64,000 nucleotides of DNA from Allolobophora icterica. Its lineage: Eukaryota; Annelida; Clitellata; Crassiclitellata; Lumbricidae. Position numbers and translations under genes: made by a program. Positions 10,201-19,700 of the stretch are shown piece by piece. The stretch's first letter is position 1. Each line of letters begins with the position of its first letter. The notes beneath the pieces are model-generated. The model was given only the letters and a program-made list of their open reading frames with translations. It was not told the DNA's origin and searched no databases. The DNA is taken from assembly GCA_963556255.1 (NCBI GenBank), contig OY744604.1, forward strand, positions 74,394,736-74,458,735, given 5' to 3'.

Positions 10201-10569
10201 GCGCAATTCGTCTTGTCTTACACGTTCTGCTTCTTGTCTCCGTTTATCTTCTCTTTCTTTCTCTTCTTGTCTACGTTTCTCCTCTCTATCCTTCTCTTCT
10301 TGCCTAGTCATCATCATCCACTGCATCAACATCTCCATAGACATAGGCGCAGGAGGTTTTTCAATAGCCTTTTCTACGGCACCGCCAACGGCACCTTCTT
10401 CTTCGACTTCTTCTTTCACCCACACTTCAGCGAGTTCCTGTATCATATCACCACGTGACATACCTTCTAATTGTTCTTCTTTAAAACCGGCTTTCAACAA
10501 ACGCTGTTTTAGCCTTTCCGTAGACATCTTCTTAATATCTGCTTGTCTTTCAGCACTTAGTTTCTCCAT
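7132..10569 (-). CDS. Gag-protease-truncated integrase polyprotein of the Gmr1-like element
   Basis: This is a 1145-residue frame. Residues about 16-50 resemble a SAP-like helix pair. Residues about 88-330 are a long charged coiled coil made largely of repeated RLQREKEEKAE blocks. A capsid-like region (about 335-500) is followed by a CCHC zinc knuckle, CHNCGSDKHLVKFC (about 595-608), an aspartic protease site, DSGAEIPVI (about 705), an acidic linker, the integrase HHCC finger (HESVFGGHLGEEKTRERI...CKSCEKC, about 976-1014), and the first two core acidic residues (MDLVG, about 1047; SDQGTNF, about 1107). The frame then leaves the family sequence: the catalytic Glu and the integrase C-terminus are absent. 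The start at 10569 is supported by the matching MER/MEKLS-ERQA start in the second element at 16312. Confidence 0.88.
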   Translation of the reverse strand: MEKLSAERQADIKKMSTERLKQRLLKAGFKEEQLEGMSRGDMIQELAEVWVKEEVEEEGAVGGAVEKAIEKPPAPMSMEMLMQWMMMTRQEEKDREEKRRQEEKEREDKRRQEAERVRQDELRLQREKEEKAERLQREKEEKAERLQREKEEKELRLQREKEEKAELVRQEELRLQREREDKAEQVRKAELELQKHQFEIQLEQLKRDREDAERRRLEQMIEFEKARKSDEEVRQQQIEAKRMREEEKEKARTLELERAEQIRQEEFKFQKESLEKAETERQERLKLEKSKLTLKETQMREEREAERRKQQESETLVSKIKKIGDAMKHVLPQMPTDMMEVPLYFETVENAFRSFAVEKPFWVKLLLPLMTPKARTVLNRLSYDDLDNYDRVKQHLLKEFKLTSREYRARFVDAKKTTEETYTMFTARLKNLLNYYVRSRNVNREYDTLFDLLVADKLKECLPPGPLQFVLSKEGTDCLQASAVADLADIHVNNRIGFAFPNINSYPSQRSVNQSQSGKWKSNPETGNQFIGKEVKASIPVPNETREVTFGRQGFNKSSAPFAKREGNTSFTQYKRYEGNEQRGISQPYHTVVKRCHNCGSDKHLVKFCPVPVAAASSSRNQEHTRVNLIQVVSDTDNQTAGQENQETEVKSVMKCGIQKEILLDAEVQREVIGKDDSRILKKSFLQYVEVEIRAVDGKEPVKVKALSDSGAEIPVISEELLEGMKVEQIGKVNLQCVAGDAIPAKLVKVDVRLCGSDVEEEGFPRKIQCSLTPYVTLMCASIAKMGSTERFLLHPEIIAELKAVPQMKVKTIQGDVSVQANVMTRAQSRKQEMVDVDEKSETESSSDEENESNEQRSLSRDGITSEMNEQEMAACENGTLNETEEDNECDVGIGDLYRDEEMDEEQKVQIADSKKFEEQQRKDESLKTWWKLAQEKESEFCVINGLLHKKYQILDQTIYQLVLPKERRIKVMELAHESVFGGHLGEEKTRERIKLSFVWPKMRRDIVKFCKSCEKCQLKARSLVMDRVPITPVSREEVAFKRMTMDLVGPIDPVSAAGHKYCLCIVDSCTRWPTIFLLKSLTAKAVCEALMELFMNVGVPSVITSDQGTNFTARHKGICSISNSFDLSIRSGTSDQRNVKNKHY

Positions 10570-10837
10570 CTTACTTGTTTACTTTGGTGATTTCTCTTTT
10601 CAAAGAAGTCACGGTTTTTCTTGTTGTGTGAATCGATAAACAAACGGGATTTCTTTTATATTTGTTCCTGGAAAACAACGAAATTTTTATACCGTTTCTC
10701 GTGTTCCACCGTCGTTGATATCGTAGACACGTCACACAGCACACAACGCGTAGATTCTTCTAACACCGTTGTAAATTCTTTTATCACCGTCGTAGATTCT
10801 TCTATCCGCCGAAGGAGGTGATAACGTGAATTTTAAT

Positions 10838-10970
10838 CCACCGTGAGTTTATATCCACCGTGAGTATTTATCCACCGTGAGTATTTATCCACCGTGAGTT
10901 CTTATCCACCGTGAGTTCTTATCCACCGTGAGTTCTTATCCACCGTGAGTTCTTATCCACCGTGAGTTCT
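10838..10970. repeat. 17-bp tandem array in the retroelement leader
   Basis: Eight copies of CCACCGTGAG occur at an exact 17-bp spacing (unit ATCCACCGTGAGTTCTT, with TTTAT or TATTT variants in the first copies). The array abuts the primer-binding site, whose own first bases (ATCCCACCG) resemble the unit start. It lies between the 5' LTR and gag, in the untranslated leader. Confidence 0.85.
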
Positions 10971-10971
10971 T

Positions 10972-10989
10972 ATCCCACCGCTGCCACCA
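10972..10989 (-). other. Primer-binding site, tRNA-Leu type
   Basis: Four bases from the 5' LTR, the minus strand reads TGGTGGCAGCGGTGGGAT. It complements a tRNA 3' end ...ATCCCACCGCTGCCA plus CCA, which is the acceptor and T-arm sequence of metazoan tRNA-Leu (AAG/TAG isoacceptors). The second element has the same site at 15730. Confidence 0.8.
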
Positions 10990-10993
10990 ATAA

Positions 10994-11469
10994 TGTCAAC
11001 CCAATCCTTCCGTTGACAATCCTTCTGATTAAATCCTTGTTCTCTCTCTACTTAACGCCTATTTAACGTTCACCTTTTGAACACTAATTCTACGTATAAG
11101 TATAACCTGAATTAATCAGCAACACAGTTTAATATCTTTTAGTTTAATAAGAAACAAACAGACAGAACTCAATTCGATTACAACTCGACTAGTCAGCCAC
11201 ACTACTACAGCGAACACACTCGAATTCCAACTTCTCTAGTCAGCATAATTCTTCGCGCCTCTTGACACACCTGTCTTCTGTGCGCATAAGCGAAATCTAA
11301 TAATATACATATAGCGCGCCGCTGCCGATATCGGCCGGCCGCGCGTGTCACTAAGACTAAACGTTATACATCTATCATATATACATATACACGTGAAACT
11401 AAAGTAAGCGCACTAAATATATACGCCAATATCTCGCACTGCAAGACTGTACACAAAACTCAGTTCACA
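10994..11469 (-). repeat. 5' LTR of the Gmr1-like element
   Basis: 476 bp with TG...CA ends, followed by the target duplication GAACT at 11470-11474. It carries promoter and polyadenylation functions by position. It is nearly identical to 5375-5850. Confidence 0.92.
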
Positions 11470-11474
11470 GAACT

Positions 11475-12000
11475 ATAACCTGATATCATCAACACTGTGA
11501 AGAACAACTTCAGTTCCTCCACTGTTACTTCAAACATACTGGTAGCATACTAGCATTATACTGTCTGGCATACAGTTCAGACTGGTTCTTGGTGTACTGA
11601 AATAATTCAATGGGCCAGAATATTTAAAACAGTTCTGTAGGGGGATTTTTGGTGTGATCACATTGTTCAGAAACCACTAATGTACTGGGACTTCAAGTCA
11701 CCTTTCTTCCACTTTTCCACAGACTTGGAAAATGTTCTCTTCTTCGCTGCAGCATGCCTTTATTACTGCCTTCTAGAACAGCTACATTGTATTCCTCTCC
11801 ACCACCACTGTCCCCACTATCTTCTGCATCTATTGTAGCTTCGGCTGGTGCATTCAAAATCTTGCTCGATAAATGATCTGCTATGTAGTCGCTGCCTTTT
11901 TCTATGTCGGATTTGTCAGAGTCACTATCAGATTCATCATCAGGTGGCTTATGAAAACATCTGCAGAACTGAAACTGCGGGTTGTAATGTTGTCAAGTAA
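11475..12000 (-). pseudogene. piggyBac transposase, N-terminal part
   Basis: The minus strand from about 11960 reads an acidic, serine-rich segment (DDESDSDSDKSDIEKGSDY, then AEDSGDSGGGEE), typical of piggyBac N-termini. It is followed, with frame breaks, by TKNPPTELF, PIELFQYTKNQSELYARQY and VEELKLFFTVLMISGYS, the start of the conserved transposase domain. The last codons run into GAACT, where the LTR element sits; the sequence resumes at 5374 with SLPRRD. The original start codon was not located with confidence; at least one stop interrupts the region. Confidence 0.75.
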
Positions 12001-12659
12001 TTCATTTAGTGTTGGGGCAGTTACAGTTTTTTCCCAGAAAAGCTGCAAACATTCATTGTAGCCTAAACAAAGGCATAACAATGAGTGTTGAATAAATTGA
12101 CTTTTTCTGCTTAGGCTACTATAAAAATTTGTACATAATTATTTTAATTCAACAAATAATACAAGCATTGAGAAAGTACTACATTGCGCTTGACTTGGTT
12201 AAGGATAATACTGTAACAGGCGCACTAAACCACAGAAGCGTATGAAGTGTTAAATTCCTGAGAATTGGACTGCCATGTGGCCATGTTCCACTATTGTAAC
12301 ATTGCGATTTGTGCATAATAGGCCTATTTTTGGCGCCAACGGAATAAAACTGCTCTTTTATACAACAAAAGCAACATTTCAGCTAATTATAACACATACA
12401 TAAAATACTCTTACCTGTGCGGGATCAAACACAAAGAATTTCTGAAGTTTCGTTTTTTCCGAACGGCTAAATTTTACAATTAAATAATTTTTTTCCCTAA
12501 TAAAATCATTCAGATATTTATGAAAAGAGCAAATTTCACCTTCCTATTGACCAATAACATCATGTGTTTACGAATACAACTTTCAACAGGTAGCCTGCCA
12601 AAAATATATGTATTTTTCTGACATGTTCCAATATTGGAACATGGCCACGAATGGGTTAA

Positions 12660-13462
12660 TTTCTACGTGAACATGAACACAACAACAAGTTTCATAAATG
12701 GTTAGTTCCCTTGCAATCGTTGCCCAAAATACTGTACGCTTAACGACCAAAATTATAATCATAATTTTAATTTAACATGACGAGGAAGTAATTCAAAATG
12801 GGAAAATTAAATTTTAAGGTCACCTTAACTTCAAGATGGCTACCATAATTAGCTTTTCTCTTGTACTTAAGTAATTGCAATTAGTTCTATTGGAATTTTT
12901 GCCCCTAAATATGTATGCTTAGACACCAAGATCACGATTCTAAGTGAACTAGAAGTTGGAATATTGAAAGATCTCTATTTTCGGTCGGCCATTTTTGAAA
13001 ATGGCTGCCATTGAGGCCAGGGGACAATTCTTCGATGGCACTATAACTAAAACATTTCCCTAGAACACGATCATACTATGTACTAAATTTCATGCTTCTA
13101 TCAGTCAATAAGCAATTGATTCGTATTTTGCACTGGACTGCCTTTTTAGGTCACCTTAACTTCAAGATGGCTACCATAATTAGCTTTTCTCTTGTAGCTA
13201 AGTAATTACAATTAGTTCTATTAGTATCCTTGCCCCTAAATATGTATGTTTAGACACCAAGATCACGATTCTAAGAGAACTAGAAGCTGAGACATTGAAA
13301 ATCTCTATTTTCGGTCGGCCATTTTGTAAAATGGCTGCCATTGGAGCCAGGAGGCAAATCTGCGATGGTCCTATAGCTAAAAATTTCTTCATCGTATGTT
13401 GTTACCATGTGACAAATTTCAGAATTCTGTCTTTTAGTGAGCAATTTTACACCAAGCCGCCT
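12660..13462 (-). repeat. Right arm of the long inverted repeat, outer part
   Basis: This is the reverse complement of about 1550-2362, with the same two ~330-bp tandem units in mirror order. It starts directly after the TTAA at 12656-12659. Divergence from the left arm is visible but modest (for example 13380-13460). Confidence 0.75.
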
Positions 13463-14007
13463 GTCTATAATAACACAGCACATCTGCATAGGTATTGGCA
13501 AATTGTAATCAGACGAAGTAACGTGCATTTGCATATTGCACGAATACACTTGCATATGCACTGATACAGTATAGGCCTACCCACCAAGTCACATGGCAGA
13601 TGCCGGATAACAGCATCCTCCCAGTGAGAGAGGTTGTTGTCAAGCCATGAAGTGAAATGTAAATATATACGTTTTCCTATGGTAATACAATGGCCGAGTG
13701 CATAGGCTTAGACTCTGGGGGTGGGGGAGCCGGGCATGTGCCCCCAATAATTGAGGAGCCGGGGCAATGCCCCCCTCCCAAATCAAGAGGAGAATTTCTT
13801 CAAATATTAAAATATTATGTTTCAATACAGATAAATTTCTTCAGAGACAGAAAAACAGAGACAACGAACTGAAATATTATCAGAAATTCATAATGAAAAG
13901 AATGATTTATTTGTATCTTCACTATCTTCAATATGAAACAAATTTACATGTAAACAAAAAGCCCCATTTCGTACGCATTAACGTAACACCAGAAGCCTCT
14001 GCTGACT
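13463..14007. other. No gene recognised; GC-rich repeat scrap
   Basis: Short frames only. At about 13715-13790 there is a G/C-rich segment with two similar phrases (GAGCCGGGCATGTGCCCCC and GAGCCGGGGCAATGCCCCC), probably part of an old dispersed element. Nothing else was recognised. Confidence 0.4.
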
Positions 14008-14015
14008 GTCCAGAC

Positions 14016-14327
14016 CAGATGTGGAAAAGGTTTTTCGGTTTTTGATTTTAAACAAAAACAAAAGAAAAAGTAAACCACAAAATTTGTTTTTTTGTTTAAA
14101 AAAAATAAATATCTTATTTTTTAGAAGTTATTTTAATAACATTAATTTAAGGATTTTTAATTTTCGGAAATCGCAACTGAATTAAACTGAGTTGGAGCTC
14201 TTGTTCATGCCATTTTTCGTGATTTTTATGATCCAAAATCCGAAAATCTTAAAAACAACCAAAACAATAAAAACCATAAAAACCAGAAAAACAACATCTT
14301 GCAAAAGCTTGGTTTTTGGCACCTCTG
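14016..14327. mobile_element. hAT-type miniature element (MITE)
   Basis: A 312-bp AT-rich element begins CAGATGTGG and ends CACCTCTG, imperfect inverted termini of hAT form (CAGNGGTG...). It is flanked by a perfect 8-bp duplication, GTCCAGAC, at 14008-14015 and 14328-14335. It has no coding capacity; opposed runs of AAAAACC/GGTTTTT allow much of it to fold on itself. Confidence 0.85.
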
Positions 14328-14335
14328 GTCCAGAC

Positions 14336-15441
14336 CCCATATGCCTCCCAATATTTTGGACAAGTTTACGCCAGTGGCCGAGTGGCTTCACTCCTCTAAA
14401 GTTTTTCAATAAATTTACCAGGTGGTGTGCCGCCCGTTTGAATTGGTGCCATGCCATTTAAGGTCTCAATAATGTTAGATAGACCAATACAAACAAACTA
14501 AACTGAAAAGACCATTCTTGATACTATAGTACTAAGTTAAAACCTGTCTCAACTGATACTGTTTACCCGAATAGATTCCAACCAAAAGTATTAATCAATT
14601 ATACATTCCGTTCTGCAGGAATTAGTTAAATCGCATATCTTGATATTAATTGCACTTATTAACTCTTCTAACCTAAGTAACCTTACAACAGTAAGCCAAA
14701 AATTTACACCATTGTTATAAGATCACAAACATCAGAGACTACAATCAAGAAGTAATGAAAGCTATTCAATATGAAGGTAACGAATGGAGAATACTGCAAT
14801 ACTGTAGTACACATACAAAGACATGCATTGCATATTGCTTTTATTGTCAATGTTTTAAGGAAATGGCAAGAGGAACAAAAGTATCAAAACAATGGCTACT
14901 TGTATCAAGATATCGCTTTAAATGACTGAGTGTATCATGGTACAAAGACAAGATTATCAGAGTATATAAGGAAAATGAAGTTGGTCAGGAAGATGATACA
15001 TTCTTAGTATCAAGATAAACACCACAAATATTGTAATAAGCTATGTACACTCTTTATCTTCTTCATTAACAACGAGCTTCTACCAAAGCACCATTTCTGA
15101 TAATAGTTTGTTTAATAAAACATTTAGGCGTAGATATATACTTATCAGCTTTTCTTACATCTAATATTTTAAGAACTGTTAGATAGCCAGTTAGCCGTGT
15201 TTCAGCACCTTATATTGCTGACACTCAAGCTGTTTGTGTCGAAATTTTATTCTGTCACAGAATAAGAGTTTTCACAGTGACAGTGACTGTAAGACCGGCA
15301 ACAGATACTGTAAGACCGGCAACAGATAAAATTCTTTAATATTTTGTTTTTAGTTATTTTAGTTCGTCTGTTTTTCTTTCTGGTCAACTATTACATTCCA
15401 ATTCACGATCACCAGCATGCAAGTGAACGTATGTGTGCTAT
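14336..15441. other. No gene recognised
   Basis: AT-rich sequence with short frames. A small tandem duplication of ACTGTAAGACCGGCAACAGA lies at about 15284-15327. No exon with matching splice borders was found. Confidence 0.4.
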
Positions 15442-15726
15442 TGTCATATGCATTAATTGTGGGTAGGTGTTTTGTTAGGCTTTAGATGGGTAGGCGTGGT
15501 TTATATGTAATTATGTATATGCTTGTATAGTATAATGACAGTATATCTAGTAAAGACTCTGCTAGGATTGGACAAATTATAATTAGTATAGTGCATACGG
15601 TTTTAGCCAATCAAAAGAGCTGTATGCGCATGACTGTGAAAGTGTACTGTATATAAAATTCGTGTTTGACATTATTAAATCAGTCATAACTTGTGTGTGA
15701 CTCGTGTTTGGTCGATAAAGCTGACA
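15442..15726 (+). repeat. 5' LTR of the second element
   Basis: 285 bp. Compared with the 3' LTR I see one substitution (TTGGACAAAT versus TTGGGCAAAT) and two small indels (TTTAGATGGG versus TTTAGAGTGGG; ACATTATTAAA versus ACATTAAA). A TATATAAAATTCGTG segment near 15650 is a plausible TATA-containing promoter. Confidence 0.88.
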
Positions 15727-15729
15727 TTT

Positions 15730-15747
15730 TGGTGGCAGCGGTGGGAT
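15730..15747 (+). other. Primer-binding site, tRNA-Leu type
   Basis: TGGTGGCAGCGGTGGGAT three bases after the 5' LTR is identical to the site in the first element and complementary to the 3' end of tRNA-Leu. Confidence 0.82.
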
Positions 15748-16311
15748 ACGGATTATCCCTGGCTACGCAACAGAACCGAAGAGACTGTTTGTGTGAAACC
15801 AACGTAAAGAGATAACTACAGTAAAATAGTTATCTGATCTGAGTGGTCGAGTGGGACAAATCCACAATTCGAACTCGGACGGTAGTCAGCAGTTGGTTAG
15901 CGGGTGCAACGAGGGCTGATCATATTTAGGTCTAAGTTGTATCCGTTGCCTTCTGTGTGACTTGGGTGCAACGGAGCAGGCCAAGCTGATTCGGAATCAA
16001 GGAAATCACACGAAGCCAAGCAGTTCGGTATCCAGGTCTACAGTACACGCGGTGACTGAAGCGGACGATTTCTGTTGCCGTGAATTGGAGAACAAGCCGT
16101 TCAACGGATCGGCAAGTGAAGTTCTGGATCGATAGACGGTGAACAAGTCGGAGACAACCGGATCTGTTGGTGATTTCAACGATAATGGAAGAAAAGAATA
16201 CCGTGGTTGAAGATAAGTTGAACTTGTGTACACAGTAACTAGACATTTATCACTTTTGTGTGTAATTTTGCTTTGTGAACTGATTATTTGGTTCTTGAAT
16301 AACGTGTCAAG

Positions 16312-17610
16312 ATGGAGCGTCTTTCAAGTGAAAGACAAGCTCAGTTGAAGAAAATGTCGACCGAAAGGGTCAGACAAGCGTTGGTAAGGTATGGTAAGTC
16401 TGAGGATGAATTGCTTTTGCTTGACAGAGAAGCACTTTTGGAAGAGTTGGCTATGGCGTGGATTGCAGAAGAAGGAGAGGAATATGAAGGAGCGTTTGCA
16501 AAAGTGGAAGAAGAGAGTAAAGAGTTGGACGGGGAGAGGCAAAGAAGGATGAGTGCAAATCGAGAGGAGAGATTGAGAATGGAGGATATGGCGCTGAAGA
16601 GGGAGGAGAGAAGAGAAGCAATGGCTTTGAAAGAAATGGCTTTCAGAAGAGAGGAAATGGAAATGAGAAAGGAGGAGATGGCATTTCAGAAAAAACAATT
16701 GCAGATGCATATGGAGAACATGGAGACAGAAAGATTGAAATGGAGGGAGCGTGAAGAAGAAAGAGTAAGAAAGAAGGAGGAGGAGGAGGATAAAACGCCT
16801 ATTGTGAAAATGAAAGGCTAGGTGATGCAATGAAGCATGTTTTACCTAGGATGCCTGCTGATTTGGGACACATTCCACTGTATTTTGAAACGGTTGAAAA
16901 TGCTTTCAAAAGTTTTAAAGTTGATAAAGCGTTTTGGGTAAAACTGCTCTTACCCTTAATGACATACAAAGCAAGAGCAGTGTTAAACAGATTGGCTTTC
17001 CAGGATCATGATGATTATGATCGGGTCAAAGAATACATCCTCCGAGAATTTAAATTGACAGCCCGTCAGTATCGATCACAGTTTCTTGAGGCCAAAAAAT
17101 TGCCTGATGAGACTTTTACTCTGTTTAACACCAGATTAAAGAACATTTTTAATTATTATTTACGGAGCAGAGATGTCAAACAGAGCTTTTAAAAGCTGGC
17201 CGATCTAATGGTGGCCGACAGGCTAAAAGAATCCCTGGCTCCGGGCCCACTGCAGTTTGTTCTAATGAAAGAGGGAACAGATTGTTTGACATTTGATGTT
17301 ATCGCCGATTTGGCCGATCTGCATGTGAATAATAAAATTGGTTATTTGGGTCAACCGAAAGCGTTTTACAGTCAACCGAAACCGCAAGAGAATTATGTTC
17401 AGCAGGGTAAGGTTCAAGGTAATGGAGGCATGAAGGACATGTTTGTTAAGGAAAAAGTATTTCCGAGTAAGTATGTAAGACCAGAAGAGAAGAAAGGTTC
17501 TACAGCAGAAAAGAGAGAGAAGGTGCTGGGCTTGTGGTGACAAGTCTCATCTTTTGAAGAATTGCTGGAAAAAGCAATCAAAAGAAGCTTCTTCTAGGGC
17601 GTGTGCATTA
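16312..17610 (+). pseudogene. Gag of the second element, frameshifted
   Basis: It starts MERLSSERQAQLKKMSTERV, parallel to the Gag start of the first element. A charged coiled coil follows, rich in REE/KEE and Met. A frameshift near 16800-16820 precedes the capsid-like part (MKHVLPRMPADLGHIPLYF). A TAA at 17190-17192 interrupts it, and a further frameshift near 17520 precedes the CCHC knuckle CWACGDKSHLLKNC (about 17528-17570). The equivalent region of the first element is a single open frame, so each break can be placed by comparison. No intact Gag can be made from this copy as sequenced. Confidence 0.85.
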
Positions 17611-18206
17611 GAAGAAATGGAAACACCGATTATACAGGTGATTAACAGAACAGAAAGTGAAAATTTGGAATCGATCGAGACTGAAGCGAAGGTCGTAATG
17701 AAGTGTGTGGTGGAGAATGAAAGAAAGATAAGCAGGGCAGAGAATGAAAGAATGAAGGAAGACATTTTTTATTGCCCTAAGCCTGATGTGGTTCTGAAAA
17801 AGGCGACTTTAGAATACTAAGAGATCAAACAAAATGGGAGTGAAATCAGGCGAATAAATTGTCTGGTTGATTCAGGGACAGAACTTCCAGTTGTAAGTAA
17901 GGAGGTAATACAAGGCATGCCTGTGGAAGAAATGGGTAGGGTAAGCCTTCAGTGTGCAGCGGGAAAACCTGTTTCGGCTAGATTGGTTAAGCTTGAATTG
18001 AGAATGGCGAATGAAGAAACGGACAAGGACAACAAGTGGTTAAACATTGGGCCATTTTTGCCTGTAATATGTGCAGTTGTTGAAAACATGACGGGAAAAG
18101 AAAACTTTCTTCTTCACCCGGAGGTCATTGCAGATTTAAAACAATTGCCACAAATTCCTATTTTGGACGTCAAATGTAATGACGAGAACACAAAAGAGAA
18201 ATGCTG
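17611..18206 (+). pseudogene. Protease region of the second element
   Basis: This continues the zinc-knuckle frame. A TAA at 17818-17820 lies just before the protease. The aspartic protease site reads LVDSGTELPVVS (about 17860-17895), followed by GRVSLQCAAGKPVSARLVKL, matching the corresponding region in the first element (GKVNLQCVAGDAIPAKLVKV). The frame ends at 18207, and the integrase continues in another frame from 18179 (MTRTQKRNAEQE). Confidence 0.82.
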
Positions 18207-19700
18207 AACAAGAGATAAGTAAAGAAGTAAGCCAAAGTGAAGAGGCAGATGATTTGGAGAAATCTGATACAACAGATTTACATTTGGATAGTCTTTTTGA
18301 CACAGAGAAAGCTGGAAGTGGTGTAGATAATAGTACATTATCATCGCAACAACAACATCAATTAGCAGCATCACAGCAACGACTACAACAGCCTGTAGGT
18401 TTATCAGATTCTGTTTTGTTTGGCAAGCAACAGCAGGAAGATGAGTCTTTGCGGAAATGGTTTGATAAGGCGAGAGAAGGCAATTCTGAATTTTGTTTGT
18501 GTAATGGTCTGTTATATAAACGAGCTATTATCTCAGGTCAGATTGTTTTCCAATTGGCAGTTCCCCAGGAAAGGCGTAACCAGATAATGGAATTCGCTCA
18601 TGCCTCAGTGTTCGGTGGGCAGTTTGCCGAGGAGAAAACCCGTGAGCGGATATGTTTGTCTTTTATTTGGCCGGGAATCAGACGTGATATTAGTGAGTGG
18701 TGTACGTCCTGCACTGCGTGTCAATTAAAAAGCAGAAAGTTAACGTTAGGTCGAGTGCCAATTACTTCCATTCCACGAGAGAAAATTCCTTTTAGACATT
18801 TCCAAATGGATTTAATCGGCGAAATTGATCCACCCTCGGCAGAGGGCCACAAATATTGTCTTTGCATCGTGGATTTATGTACTCGCTGGCCAACTGTTTT
18901 TCTATTGAAGCGGTTAACTGCAACAGCTGTTTGTAATGCGTTATTACAGCTGTTTATCCATGTAGGTGTGCCAGCCGTGATAAGAAGTGATCAGGGCACA
19001 AATTTTACAGCACGTTTGACACAGGAGTTTTTAAAATTGCTAGGCTGCACTCCACGATTCAACACCCCTTTTCATCCCGAGGCTTCAGGACTTGTTGAAA
19101 GGTGGAATCAATCTTTGAAAAAAAATGATTCACCACGTGATTCTGAAAAATCCAAGAAAGTGGCATCTTTTAGTACCATTTACTGTCTGGGCTTTAAGAG
19201 AGGTTCCGAATTCCACAACGGGTGTAAGTCCATACCTTATGGTCTACGGACATTTGCCCCGAGGACCCCTAGCGATACTTAAAGAAACGTGGTCAAACGA
19301 AATTCAATTCCCATCAGATCTAGGTAACAAGCCCTTAGAATATTTGGAAAAATTGAAGGAAAACTTGTCAGAAGTTTTGAAAAATGCTGAGATACATACT
19401 CGGTTGAAACAAGAACAATATGCCCATCAGTACAATAAATTTGCAAAGGAAAAATCTTTTGAACCGGGGGAAAAAAGTTGTTGTTCTGTACCCTACATCA
19501 TCTAACAAATTAATGGCTCGATGGCATGGTCCTTGCGGTATTTTGCAGAAAAGGTCAAAGAGCTCATATTTGATTGACATGGGTGATGGTAGTAGAAGGT
19601 CGTTCCATGTCAATAAAATTCGAAGATTCGTAACAAGAGCATTAGCATGCGGTCTTGTTGTGGACGAAGATGAAGCGTTTGGAAAGATACATGAAATGCC
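18179..19700 (+). pseudogene. Integrase of the second element
   Basis: HHCC finger: HASVFGGQFAEEKTRERI...CTSCTAC (about 18598-18720). Core acidic residues: MDLIGEIDPPSAEGHKYC (about 18806), SDQGTNFTA (about 18989) and the Glu in ERWNQSLKK (about 19097). A frameshift sits in an A8 run at 19118-19125, and another near 19470 in GGGGGAAAAAAG. The C-terminal module (ARWHGPCGILQKRSKSSYL...FHVNKIRRF) is of GPY/F type. The integrase lies upstream of RT, the Gmr1 arrangement. This copy shows what the first element has lost. Confidence 0.87.

Larger units (their letters stand above)
5375..11469 (-). mobile_element. Gmr1-like (INT-before-RT) Ty3/gypsy LTR retrotransposon
   Basis: Two 476-bp LTRs (5375-5850 and 10994-11469), which differ by one base that I can see, bound a minus-strand element of 6095 bp. 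The 5-bp GAACT at 5370-5374 is repeated at 11470-11474, a target-site duplication. Joining across it restores the piggyBac transposase reading frame. Coding order on the minus strand is Gag, protease, integrase, then reverse transcriptase and RNase H. In standard Ty3/gypsy elements integrase comes last; integrase-first order was described for the Gmr1 group of deuterostomes. The near-identical LTRs indicate recent insertion, but an internal deletion leaves the integrase incomplete. Confidence 0.9.
4299..12655 (-). mobile_element. piggyBac-type DNA transposon, interrupted
   Basis: The element begins CCCATTCGTGGCCA and ends TGGCCACGAATGGG, a perfect inverted terminus beginning CCC. It is flanked on both sides by TTAA (4295-4298 and 12656-12659), the piggyBac target duplication. 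The uninterrupted inverted arm at 2341-2390 shows the empty site. Palindromic copies of GTTCCAATATTGGAAC lie just inside both ends. Remnants of a minus-strand piggyBac transposase occupy 11475-12000 and 4560-5374. The two parts are separated by an LTR retrotransposon whose removal would leave an element of about 2.26 kb, a normal piggyBac size. Confidence 0.88.
1550..13462. mobile_element. Long-inverted-repeat element carrying nested insertions
   Basis: Sequence at 1550-2811 reappears as its reverse complement at 3850-4298 and continues at 12660-13462. The right arm is interrupted exactly at a TTAA by a piggyBac element. Without the insertion the arms are about 1262 and 1252 bp, with a loop of about 1.04 kb. 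Each arm carries two tandem copies of a ~330-bp unit containing CAATGGCAGCCATTTT and AAAATGGCCGACCG. The loop holds a decayed gene that runs into the left arm. Outer ends read GGCAGCCTGGTG (left) and CACCAAGCCGCC (right), imperfect inverted termini. No clear target duplication was found, so the superfamily is undetermined. Confidence 0.75.

Noticed and set aside
9967..10458. 163-codon Phe/Leu-rich plus-strand frame resembling a membrane protein
   Set aside because: It is the antisense of the Gag coiled-coil repeat of the Gmr1-like element.
10838..10970. CRISPR-like regular spacing
   Set aside because: The units are contiguous 17-bp tandem repeats without unique spacers, in a retroelement leader of an animal genome.
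15932..16246. Minus-strand frames of 75-104 codons in the second retroelement leader
   Set aside because: They lie in the untranslated leader between primer site and gag on the opposite strand, with no motif and no counterpart in the first element.
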